DNA from: DATJUC01 sp035502675
GTDB taxonomy: Bacteria > Vulcanimicrobiota > Vulcanimicrobiia > Vulcanimicrobiales > Vulcanimicrobiaceae
Length of the DNA: 6,374 nt
Assembly (NCBI GenBank): GCA_035502675.1
Contig: DATJUC010000020.1
Span: forward strand, 1-6,374
Reading direction: 5' to 3'
Within the stretch, counting starts at the first letter, position 1; each line of letters starts with the position of its first letter. The notes beneath the pieces were generated by a model. The model did not search any database, was not told the DNA's origin, and saw only the letters and a program-made list of their open reading frames with translations. This document shows positions 1 to 5,354 of the stretch, one piece after another. Both the position numbers and the translations under genes were made by a program.

Positions 1-603
1 CAGCGCTTGGTTCTCGAAGAGGAGCTGCAAGCCAAGAAGCAAGAGCTGCTCGACACGCTGGAGGTCGGACAGATTCGGGAAGGCGTCGTCGTTCGGCTGG
101 CGGATTTCGGCGCGTTCGTCGACCTCGGCGGCATCGACGGCCTGATCCACAACAGCGAGCTTTCGTACGCGCGCATCAAGCACCCGTCCGAAGTCGTCAA
201 GATCGGCGACGTCGTGCAAGTCGAAATAATGAAGTTCGACGCGGATGCGAAGAAGGTGAGCCTGTCGCTCAAGCACGCGCTGCCGGATCCGTGGGACGAG
301 CATGCCGACAAGCTGTACGAAACCAATAAACTGACGGCGCAAGTCGTCAAGGTCACGCCGAACTACCTGCTCGTGGAGATCATCCCGGGAATCCTCGCGA
401 TGGTTCCCAAGGGCGAGTTCGACGCCGCGGCTCAGTACAATCCGGGACAAGACGTCGAGGTTACGCTGCTGACGATCAATCATACGACGCGCCGCATCAC
501 GGCGTCGATCCAGCACGTCGCCGACGTTCCGCCCGAAGAGATCGAACAGTACGCGGTCGAGGAGATCGACGTGCTCCCCACGCCGGTTCCCGGCGAATCC
601 TAA
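1..603 (+). CDS. rpsA: 30S ribosomal protein S1 / S1-domain protein, C-terminal part (5' end outside window)
   Basis: The reading frame is open from base 1 to TAA at 601-603, so only the last 200 residues are present and the real start lies upstream. Two OB-fold S1 RNA-binding domains are visible. The first (about residues 23-91) is canonical, with G-x-V-x-x-L-x-x-F-G-A-F-V-D-L and G-L-I-H-N-S-E-L-S. The second (about 108-172) is divergent and lacks the FGAFV core but keeps the beta-strand pattern and the closing R-R-I-T-A-S-I. The linker before the first domain has the VLEEE...LL pattern typical between S1 repeats of ribosomal S1. The tail is acidic and Pro-rich. S1 binds mRNA on the 30S subunit and helps recruit structured leaders; that role comes from the family. 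Because the N-terminal domains are unseen, another multi-S1-domain protein cannot be excluded. A hairpin terminator follows 19 bases after the stop. Confidence 0.85.
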   Translation, partial: QRLVLEEELQAKKQELLDTLEVGQIREGVVVRLADFGAFVDLGGIDGLIHNSELSYARIKHPSEVVKIGDVVQVEIMKFDADAKKVSLSLKHALPDPWDEHADKLYETNKLTAQVVKVTPNYLLVEIIPGILAMVPKGEFDAAAQYNPGQDVEVTLLTINHTTRRITASIQHVADVPPEEIEQYAVEEIDVLPTPVPGES

Positions 604-622
604 CGTTCGACAAGCCGAAAGC

Positions 623-650
623 AACGAGCGCGGGCAACCGCGCTCGTTTT
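623..650 (+). terminator. Rho-independent terminator after the S1 gene
   Basis: A perfect 11-bp stem (623-633 with 638-648) closes on the stable GNRA tetraloop GCAA (634-637). A run of four T (647-650) forms the stem end and tail. It starts 19 bases after the S1 stop codon. The T-run is short, so termination may be partial. It ends only 16 bases before the coaE GTG, so it also occupies the space where a coaE ribosome-binding site would be expected. Confidence 0.8.
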
Positions 651-664
651 GCTGCTCGCCGGCC

Positions 665-1252
665 GTGCGGATAGGGCTGACCGGCGGAATCGGCTCGGGA
701 AAGTCGGCGGTTGCCGAGGTTTTCGCCGAGCTGGGCGCGTTCGTGATCGACACCGACCTGCTCGCGCGCGAGGCGGTCGCCGCCAACAGCGACGGTTTGC
801 GCGAGATCGCGCGGACCTGGCCGCAAGTGGTTTCGGGAGGCGCGCTCGATCGCAACGCGCTGGCCCAAATCGTCTTCGGCGATCCGTCGGCGCGCGAGCG
901 CCTCAACGCGATCGTTCATCCCCACGTGCGGCGCTTGGCGATGGAGCGCGAGTCGCACGCAGCGCCCGAGCAACTCATCGTTCACGTCGTTCCGCTGCTG
1001 TTCGAAACGGGCTACGACCGTCTGGTCGACAAAACGGTTCTGGTCGTGGCGCCGCCGGCGCAGCGCCTCGCGCGCGTGGTCGCGCGCGACCGGATCGACG
1101 AAACCGAAGTTCGCGCCCGCATGGCGGCGCAGATGCCGCCCGACGAAGCTCGCCGACGGGCCGATTACGTCATCGAAAACAACGGCGACATGGCGGCGCT
1201 GCGCGCGCGTACGATCGAGGTCTACCGCGACCTCAAACCGTCTCGCGCGTGA
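665..1252 (+). CDS. coaE: Dephospho-CoA kinase
   Basis: CoaE phosphorylates the 3'-hydroxyl of the ribose of dephospho-CoA with ATP, the last step of coenzyme A synthesis, in the cytosol. The 195-residue product has the usual family length. Visible motifs are the P-loop GGIGSGKS (residues 7-14), the D-T-D near 29-31, H-P-H-V-R (85-89), P-L-L-F-E-T-G (110-116), which is strongly conserved in CoaE, and Q-M-P-P-D-E-A-R...A-D-Y-V-I-x-N (156-172), the lid/C-terminal signature. The GTG start puts the P-loop at the normal position, and no other start codon lies upstream in frame before the terminator hairpin. No Shine-Dalgarno is visible, and the start sits 16 bases behind that hairpin. So it is either read through from the S1 gene or has a promoter inside the S1 3' end. 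It converges on the BsuPI-domain gene with a 24-bp gap. Confidence 0.95.
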   Translation: MRIGLTGGIGSGKSAVAEVFAELGAFVIDTDLLAREAVAANSDGLREIARTWPQVVSGGALDRNALAQIVFGDPSARERLNAIVHPHVRRLAMERESHAAPEQLIVHVVPLLFETGYDRLVDKTVLVVAPPAQRLARVVARDRIDETEVRARMAAQMPPDEARRRADYVIENNGDMAALRARTIEVYRDLKPSRA

Positions 1253-1276
1253 GCGCGCCGGAACGCTCGGGCCGAA

Positions 1277-1969
1277 TCACGGCGCCGGTGCGCCGAGCGG
1301 CGCCCAGCGCGTTACGGTAAAGGTTCGCGTGCCGTCGCGTTGGTCGGTCGGATAGCCGCGCACGACGATCGGCACGCCCGCCGGGGCGGCGATCAAGCGG
1401 CGTGAAAGCGGGGCGTGGCCCGAGGGACCGGTCAGCACCAGCCGCGCGGCGTCGAGCGTTCCGGCCAACGTCACGACCTGGGCGGCGTGGAGCGCGGGCA
1501 ATGCGGCCGGCGGGAGCGGAGCCGCCAGCACGATGGTGGCGCTCGCCGCCGGCTGCGCCTTCTCGCTGAGGAGCCGCGCGCGAACGGTGTACGTGCCTGC
1601 AACCGGACTCCACCCGGCCGAGGCCAGCTCGTTCCAGTCGCGCACGATGACGGTCGTGGTTCCCGGTACGAAAACGCGCAAATGCGGCGGGAACGCGACG
1701 CCGCGCGGTGGCGGCGGAGCGGCCGAACTCCAGATCACGCTTCCGGTACGATCGGCAATCTCGATGAGGTCCTCTTGCGGCGACTCGAACTTGGTCGTCA
1801 GGATCGCGTCTCCGGGGTTGTGCGCGACGACGGCGACCGAGACGGAGTCGAGCAAATCCAAGCTAGTCCGGCCGATCTGCAGCGAGATCGTGAGATGCGC
1901 CGGCTGCGCGGCCCCCGCGCACGTGACGCAGATAAAAAAGGCGGCGAGCGCGGTGCGCGTGCGACTCAC
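1277..1969 (-). CDS. Secreted protein with a BsuPI-like (proteinase-inhibitor) domain
   Basis: I set the start at GTG 1969-1967. It is preceded by AAAGG about 7 bases upstream and opens a signal peptide: R-T-R, a hydrophobic core (residues 7-18), then an A-G-A/A-Q cleavage site near 20. The 230-residue product is therefore probably exported. Residues about 26-135 match the beta-sandwich pattern of the BsuPI family (named for the Bacillus subtilis intracellular proteinase inhibitor): N-P-G-D with a F-x-S-x-Q-x-D strand, I-x-D-x-x-G-x-V-I-W (71-80), V-P-G-T-T-T-V (101-107), D-W-N (111-113) and P-V-A-G-T-Y-T-V-R-A (122-131). This is recognised by eye and not by a profile search. Residues about 160-228 look like a further beta-rich segment that I do not recognise. 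Inhibitor activity is not proven for most family members. The frame stays open upstream to 2131, but that stretch is charged, lacks a signal peptide and overlaps the intergenic stem-loops. Confidence 0.7.
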   Translation of the reverse strand: MSRTRTALAAFFICVTCAGAAQPAHLTISLQIGRTSLDLLDSVSVAVVAHNPGDAILTTKFESPQEDLIEIADRTGSVIWSSAAPPPPRGVAFPPHLRVFVPGTTTVIVRDWNELASAGWSPVAGTYTVRARLLSEKAQPAASATIVLAAPLPPAALPALHAAQVVTLAGTLDAARLVLTGPSGHAPLSRRLIAAPAGVPIVVRGYPTDQRDGTRTFTVTRWAPLGAPAP

Positions 1970-2003
1970 GCGGCCGCCTTTGCCGCAGGGTGGCCGAGCG
2001 TCC

Positions 2004-2130
2004 TGTTTGCGGGCCCCTTTGGACTGAGGTCTTTGGGAAATTCGTCCCTCGGGATCACTTCCCGAGAGAAAGAACAGTTGCATGGGAATGAGGTTCTTGC
2101 TTTGAGACCGGACCGACGACCGCCTGAACA
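2004..2130. other. Structured intergenic region, candidate non-coding or leader RNA
   Basis: This lies in the 258-bp gap between the divergent BsuPI and KGG genes. Several perfect complementary arms nest without conflict. An outer helix has 2004-2007 with 2127-2130 and 2009-2012 with 2120-2123. Inside it, ggtct 2028-2032 pairs with agacc 2105-2109. Within that are three side-by-side hairpins: 2035-2038 with 2045-2048 (4 bp), 2048-2054 with 2060-2066 (7 bp, 5-base loop; shares base 2048), and 2070-2075 with 2093-2098 (6 bp, 17-base loop). All listed pairs are Watson-Crick, so the strand is not decided. On the + strand it could be a free RNA or the leader of the KGG operon; on the - strand, the leader of the BsuPI gene. 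I do not recognise a riboswitch class. A divergent 6S RNA is possible from the long-hairpin shape but is not shown. Confidence 0.35.
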
Positions 2131-2156
2131 AGCGTCAGCCCCGTTCCTGAGAATTA

Positions 2157-2182
2157 CCTTAGTTTACCGAGCGCTCGTAAGG
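2157..2182. promoter_or_regulatory. Palindromic site upstream of the KGG genes, possible operator/promoter
   Basis: The perfect 10-bp palindrome CGAGCGCTCG lies at 2168-2177. It is flanked by the outer arms CCTTA (2157-2161) and TAAGG (2178-2182), also complementary. A GTTTAC at 2162-2167 is followed after 13 bases by GGGGCA at 2181-2186. That resembles the spacing of a general-stress (sigma-B-type) promoter, but the -10 half is a poor match. The site ends 46 bases before the first KGG start codon. I see no convincing sigma-70 promoter here. A dimeric repressor site is the simplest reading; the promoter reading is speculative. Confidence 0.35.
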
Positions 2183-2201
2183 GGCACAGTATCCTGTACC
2201 C
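2182..2201. promoter_or_regulatory. Imperfect dyad just upstream of the first KGG gene
   Basis: The arms GGG-C-ACAG (2182-2189) and CTGT-A-CCC (2194-2201) form a 7-pair inverted repeat with one C/A mismatch around the 4-base centre TATC. It sits 15 bases before the GAGG ribosome-binding site of the first KGG gene. It could act as a DNA operator or, in the transcript, as a small hairpin next to the translation start. It shares base 2182 with the dyad before it. Confidence 0.35.
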
Positions 2202-2227
2202 ATTAACCAAGAGAGCGAGGACTTAGA

Positions 2228-2446
2228 ATGGCAGTTCAAGAGCCCGGTCAGTCGGGAGGCATGAGCGTTCGTGAGGCCGGTCGCCGTGGGGGCGAGCGCG
2301 TCAAGGCCAAGTACGGCTCGGAGTTTTACGAAGAGATCGGACGTAAAGGCGGCGAGGCGACCAAGACCAAGTACGGTCCGTCGTTCTACGAGGTTATTGG
2401 CCAAAAGGGCGGCCAACGGCCGAAGCGCAAGGCGGCTTCTTCGTAG
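2228..2446 (+). CDS. KGG-repeat stress protein (group-1-LEA-like hydrophilin), short copy
   Basis: A 72-residue, highly hydrophilic protein starts at ATG 2228 with GAGG at 2217-2220, seven bases upstream. After a short head that ends in M-S-V-R-E-A-G it consists of a 20-residue repeat. The R/K-G-G motifs fall at residues 19-22, 39-42 and 59-62 with Y-G-x-x-F-Y-E between them (two full units), and the tail is basic (RPKRK). This is the KGG repeat of Bacillus GsiB and E. coli YciG, which resembles the 20-residue motif of plant group 1 LEA (Em) proteins. Those proteins are mostly disordered and linked to general stress or desiccation, so a cytosolic protective role is inferred. There is no signal peptide, membrane segment or cysteine. 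The next gene, 37 bases downstream, is a longer paralogue, probably in the same transcript. Confidence 0.88.
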   Translation: MAVQEPGQSGGMSVREAGRRGGERVKAKYGSEFYEEIGRKGGEATKTKYGPSFYEVIGQKGGQRPKRKAASS

Positions 2447-2483
2447 AGCCAACCCTTCGATGCCCTAGTTAGCTTAAGGACCG

Positions 2484-2801
2484 ATGGCTGCAGATAAAGA
2501 TAAAGATGACGCCGCGAAACGCGAGATGTCGGTTCGCGAGGCCGGCAAAAAGGGTGGCGATACCGTCCGCGACCGTTACGGTTCGACGTTCTACGAGGAC
2601 ATCGGCCGGAAGGGCGGCAAGGCGACGCGCGATCGTCACGGCGTTGAGTTCTATGAGTCGATTGGTCAAAAAGGCGGCAAGGTCGTCAAGGAAAAGTACG
2701 GCTCGGACTTTTACGAGGAGATCGGGCACAAGGGCGGCCAGAAGGTCAAGAAACTGATCGCCGAGGCCAAGAAGAAGATCGAGCCCGAGAACAACGGCTA
2801 G
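2484..2801 (+). CDS. KGG-repeat stress protein (group-1-LEA-like hydrophilin), long copy
   Basis: A 105-residue paralogue of the gene before it. A charged head (K-D-K-D-D) leads into the same M-S-V-R-E-A-G. The K-G-G motifs then fall at residues 22-25, 42-45, 62-65 and 82-85, an exact 20-residue period with three Y/H-G-x-x-F-Y-E units, one more than the short copy. The tail is lysine-rich and possibly helical (about 86-102). AAGGA at 2476-2480 sits only three bases before the ATG, closer than usual. An internal ATG at residue 15 (base 2526) would match the MSVREAG of the sister gene but has no ribosome-binding site. The second unit has H-G in place of Y-G. The likely role, inferred from GsiB/YciG, is protection under drying, osmotic or starvation stress. 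No terminator with a T-run follows; the stop lies in a small inverted repeat shared with the convergent gene. Confidence 0.88.
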   Translation: MAADKDKDDAAKREMSVREAGKKGGDTVRDRYGSTFYEDIGRKGGKATRDRHGVEFYESIGQKGGKVVKEKYGSDFYEEIGHKGGQKVKKLIAEAKKKIEPENNG

Positions 2802-2811
2802 CGGCTCGCTA
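2799..2811. repeat. Inverted repeat spanning two convergent stop codons
   Basis: TAGCG (2799-2803) and CGCTA (2807-2811) form a perfect 5-bp inverted repeat with a 3-base centre. The left arm begins with the TAG stop of the + strand KGG gene, and the right arm ends with the TAG stop of the - strand lipoprotein gene. It could be a minimal two-way terminator hairpin, but neither side has a T-run. Confidence 0.3.
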
Positions 2812-3297
2812 CCGGCAGCCTCCCGCGCGCAGGAGCCGGCCCGCCTCGCGGTCCACGGCTGAAACCGGAACGTTTCCGTCGGGCTGCAGCGTCAGGACGA
2901 CGCGATGCCGCGTCGTCCACGCAACGCCCTGCGCGGAGTAGTGCTCGAGGGTACAGGGTTCGAGTGCGAGCCGGCCGCGCCCGAAGGCGATCGCGAACTG
3001 CTGTTGGGGCCATTCCGACAGCAGCATCGGGTCTTGCCCGGCGAGATATTCGACGCCCAGTCCGCGATGGGCGTCGACGTCGCTGCCTCCCAGCGGCGGC
3101 AAGACCGCGAAGGCCAGGACTTGCGACGTCGGAATGTACGGCCTGAAGGCGACGTGCTGGATCGCTTGCTCCAGCGGCATCGTCGTTCCGCGTTCCTCGA
3201 CGAGAAGCGGCGGCGGGGTCCGATCGGCTCGAACCTGGCGAGAGGCGGCGCATCCCGCGAGCGCCGCGGCCACCAGCAGCCAGGGCCATGGTCGCAT
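2809..3297 (-). CDS. Small lipoprotein of unknown function
   Basis: The 162-residue product begins with a lipoprotein signal peptide: M-R-P-W-P-W, a hydrophobic stretch (residues 7-15), and the lipobox L-A-G-C with Cys16 as the lipidated residue. Ala at +2 fits outer-membrane sorting under the E. coli rule. The mature part has recognisable blocks, P-Y-I-P-T (53-57), L-P-P-L-G-G (66-71), G-V-E-Y-L (81-85), L-S-E-W-P-Q-Q (93-99) and G-V-A-W-T-T (124-129), and two further cysteines (115 and 161) that could form a disulfide. The general look recalls DUF4367-type periplasmic beta domains, but I cannot name a family. It is third in the lnt/lptC-like cluster, 18 bases after the preceding stop, so it is probably co-transcribed. 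The ATG at 3297 has no clear Shine-Dalgarno but is fixed by the signal peptide. It ends 7 bases from the convergent KGG gene. Confidence 0.75.
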   Translation of the reverse strand: MRPWPWLLVAAALAGCAASRQVRADRTPPPLLVEERGTTMPLEQAIQHVAFRPYIPTSQVLAFAVLPPLGGSDVDAHRGLGVEYLAGQDPMLLSEWPQQQFAIAFGRGRLALEPCTLEHYSAQGVAWTTRHRVVLTLQPDGNVPVSAVDREAGRLLRAGGCR

Positions 3298-3315
3298 GGA
3301 TGGATTATCGGCCGG

Positions 3316-3867
3316 TTACTTGCGAACTTGGACCCCGCCTTCGATCTTGCCGAAGTGAATCGTGTTCTCGTCGAAGTCGACGGTGATGCCGTCGATTCTC
3401 AGGGTTTGATCCCCGGAATGCACGTAGGTCGGATGTTCCATGCGCAGCGTCTTGGCGTTATTCGTCCAAGTGACCAGATCGGTGTCGAACGAGCGATGCG
3501 TCGGGTCGCCGATCTGCTCGACGTGAACCTTTCCGATCGCGGTGAAGTCGAGATTCTCTAAGTCGACTTGAACGTGTTGGGCCGAAATTCGCAAGTACGG
3601 TTTTCCCTTGCGGAAAACGATGCCGTTGCGAACGCCGTCGACGCTGCCGGCCGTTCCGTCTTGATCGAGCTGCGCGTGGTCGTATTCGAACACCCAGGAT
3701 TTAGTGGCGATGCGATTGCCGACGACGTGACCGCCGTGCATCACCAGCGGAATGGTTGCCGGCGGAGGCGGCAGCGCTCCGCCGCCCGCGAGATAGATTT
3801 CGACGCCGACGTAAACGGCGAGCAAGACGCCGGCGACGACGGCCAACCGTTTCCAGCGTTTCTTCAC
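3316..3867 (-). CDS. LptC-like LPS export protein (bitopic, periplasmic)
   Basis: The start is GTG at 3867-3865, with a perfect AAGGAG eight bases upstream inside the end of lnt; the GTG overlaps the lnt stop (GTGA). The product is 183 residues, close to the usual LptC length. Residues 1-7 are basic (KKRWKR), 8-28 form one membrane anchor, 33-40 a Pro-rich stretch, and 55-183 a beta-rich periplasmic domain. That domain carries the LptC/LptA-type signature F-D-T-D-L-V-T-W (127-134), L-R-M-E-H-P (141-146), and I-D-G-I-T-V-D-F-D (158-166) before I-E-G-G-V-Q-V (175-181). LptC sits in the inner membrane on LptB2FG and passes LPS to LptA. This role is inferred from the fold pattern. lptA, lptB and the kds genes that often adjoin lptC are not in the window. 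A different LptC-fold protein is possible. Confidence 0.72.
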   Translation of the reverse strand: MKKRWKRLAVVAGVLLAVYVGVEIYLAGGGALPPPPATIPLVMHGGHVVGNRIATKSWVFEYDHAQLDQDGTAGSVDGVRNGIVFRKGKPYLRISAQHVQVDLENLDFTAIGKVHVEQIGDPTHRSFDTDLVTWTNNAKTLRMEHPTYVHSGDQTLRIDGITVDFDENTIHFGKIEGGVQVRK

Positions 3868-5354
3868 GCGGATCGCTCCTTGCGAACGCGCGGCACGAGT
3901 AAGAGCAGCGCCGCGTAAAGGGAGGCGAAGCCGCCGGCAATCGTCGCCGGTCCAAGCGTTGCGAACACCGTCGGTACGGGTCTGCCGACCGCTCCGGTCA
4001 CCACCGTCATGCGCTCCATGCCGGCCCGGCGCTGCCAGGTGCCGTCCGGCGCGACGATGCCGCTGATACCCGTCGCCGCCGCCCGGATGACGTAGGTGCC
4101 GGTTTCGATGGCGCGCAGCTGCGAGATCTGCGCGTGCATGTACGGTCCCGACGTCGTTCCGAACCAGGCGTCGTCGGTGCTGACGACCAGCAACTGCGCG
4201 CCGGCCCGCACTTGCGCGTAGGCCAGGTCGGCGAAGGCGGATTCCCAGCACACGAGCGGTCCGATCGGCAAGGCCGTGGTCCGGTAGACGATCGACGAAT
4301 CGCCGGGCGTGATGCCGCCGTTGAGCGCGCCGATGTACGGTATCCACGAGAGAAAAGCCTTTCCGGGAAACCATTCGGCAAACGGCACGAGCTGGCGCTT
4401 CTCGTAAACGCTCTCGTCCCCGTCGGGCTGTAACACGTAGAGCGCGTTGTAGGCCGCGTCGTGTTGGATGTAGATGCTTCCGGCGACGATGGTGGAGCCG
4501 GCCGAGTGCGCGAGCGCGAGCAGACGGCCTTCGAGCGGCCGATCCAGATTCAGCTCTGTCGTGATCACCGTTTCGGGCCAGACGATCAGGCGCGGATGGT
4601 ATTGCGCTGCGACGCGCCGCGTCAGCGTCGTGTAACGATAGACGGCCAGTGCCAAGTTGTTCCATTTGAGCGATTGGGCGATGTCGCCTTGCACGGCCGC
4701 AACGCGAATTGTCGGCGGCGGCAAGCGCCGCGCCGGCCACCCAAGCCACGCCAGTACCGTCGCCGCCGCGACGGCCGCACACGCAACGGCGAGCGGGCGC
4801 CACGTCCGGCGAACGATCGCGTCGGCTGCGTACGCACCCAGAACGCAGAGCACGAACGTAATGCCGACCGTTCCAGCGTAAGCCGCGATGGCTTTGAGCG
4901 GCCAATCGGCTTGCGTATATCCGAGCTGATCGAAAGGGGCGCCCATGATTCCGATCGAGCGCAGCCATTCGCACAGCGCGAACGCGGCCGCCGCTGCGAG
5001 CGGAGCCCATTGCGCGCGAACGCGCGCGTAAGCCGCCCACGCGAGGCCGCCGGCCAGCGCAAAATACGGGGCTTCGATCAGCGCCGGTCCCAGCGGGACC
5101 ACAGGTCCGAATGCTCCGATGTATCGGCCGATGGTATGTCCGACCCACGCGTAATCGATGGCGAAGAATACCATGCCGGCAAGCCAGCCGAGCATCACCG
5201 CTCGTCTCCAGGAGCTGCATTGCCAAAGCCAGAACAGCGCCGCTGTCGCGAAGGGCACCAGCCAGGCGGCACCGATCTTCGGAAAGGCCGCAGCCAGCGC
5301 CCCCGCCGCCCCCGCGGCGATGCCGACGTCGCGCCACCGCTGCGAGGAAAGCAT
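3864..5354 (-). CDS. lnt: Apolipoprotein N-acyltransferase
   Basis: Lnt adds the third acyl chain to the N-terminal cysteine of lipoproteins, using a phospholipid donor, at the outer face of the inner membrane. From ATG 5354 the product is 496 residues (E. coli Lnt has 512). The first about 205 residues hold several hydrophobic membrane segments, including A-F-P and the loop G-A-P-F-D-Q-L-G-Y. The nitrilase-type domain runs about 215-465 (I-R-V-A-A-V-Q-G-D-I). The catalytic triad is visible: Glu261 in W-P-E-T, Lys319 in Y-E-K-R-Q-L-V-P-F-A-E, and Cys369 in L-V-C-W-E-S. D-D-A-W-F-G and R-A-I-E-T-G-T-Y-V-I-R follow, then a C-terminal membrane segment (about 466-487). An upstream in-frame ATG at 5399, with GGAG three bases before it, would add 15 residues and overlap the divergent gene by 47 bp. 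I prefer 5354 because it fits the family N-terminus, though its ribosome-binding site is weak. It leads the cluster with the lptC-like gene. Confidence 0.95.
   Translation of the reverse strand: MLSSQRWRDVGIAAGAAGALAAAFPKIGAAWLVPFATAALFWLWQCSSWRRAVMLGWLAGMVFFAIDYAWVGHTIGRYIGAFGPVVPLGPALIEAPYFALAGGLAWAAYARVRAQWAPLAAAAAFALCEWLRSIGIMGAPFDQLGYTQADWPLKAIAAYAGTVGITFVLCVLGAYAADAIVRRTWRPLAVACAAVAAATVLAWLGWPARRLPPPTIRVAAVQGDIAQSLKWNNLALAVYRYTTLTRRVAAQYHPRLIVWPETVITTELNLDRPLEGRLLALAHSAGSTIVAGSIYIQHDAAYNALYVLQPDGDESVYEKRQLVPFAEWFPGKAFLSWIPYIGALNGGITPGDSSIVYRTTALPIGPLVCWESAFADLAYAQVRAGAQLLVVSTDDAWFGTTSGPYMHAQISQLRAIETGTYVIRAAATGISGIVAPDGTWQRRAGMERMTVVTGAVGRPVPTVFATLGPATIAGGFASLYAALLLLVPRVRKERSA

Noticed and set aside
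1251..1268. GAGCG...CGCTC inverted repeat between coaE and the BsuPI gene as a two-way terminator
   Set aside because: Only a 5-bp stem with an 8-base loop and no T-run on either side, expected by chance at this GC content.
1970..2131. Upstream extension of the BsuPI-domain gene to an ATG at 2131 or 2083
   Set aside because: It would bury the signal peptide behind 38-54 charged residues and run through the intergenic stem-loops. GTG 1969 has AAAGG at good spacing.
2190..2195. TATCCT as a sigma-70 -10 box for the KGG operon
   Set aside because: No -35 hexamer at 16-18 bases; the nearest TTTACC is about 21 bases away. The bases are better explained by the dyad centre.
2905..3561. + strand 218-codon open frame
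   Set aside because: Antisense to the lipoprotein and LptC-like genes, both of which have signal or anchor segments and family patterns in the opposite strand.
3868..5337. Long - strand open frame running upstream of the LptC-like gene (about 490 more codons)
   Set aside because: It is antisense-free but out of frame with lnt, which has a full catalytic triad in the same bases. The upstream part is Arg-rich low-quality sequence typical of a high-GC frame shadow. Only the last 183 codons are real.
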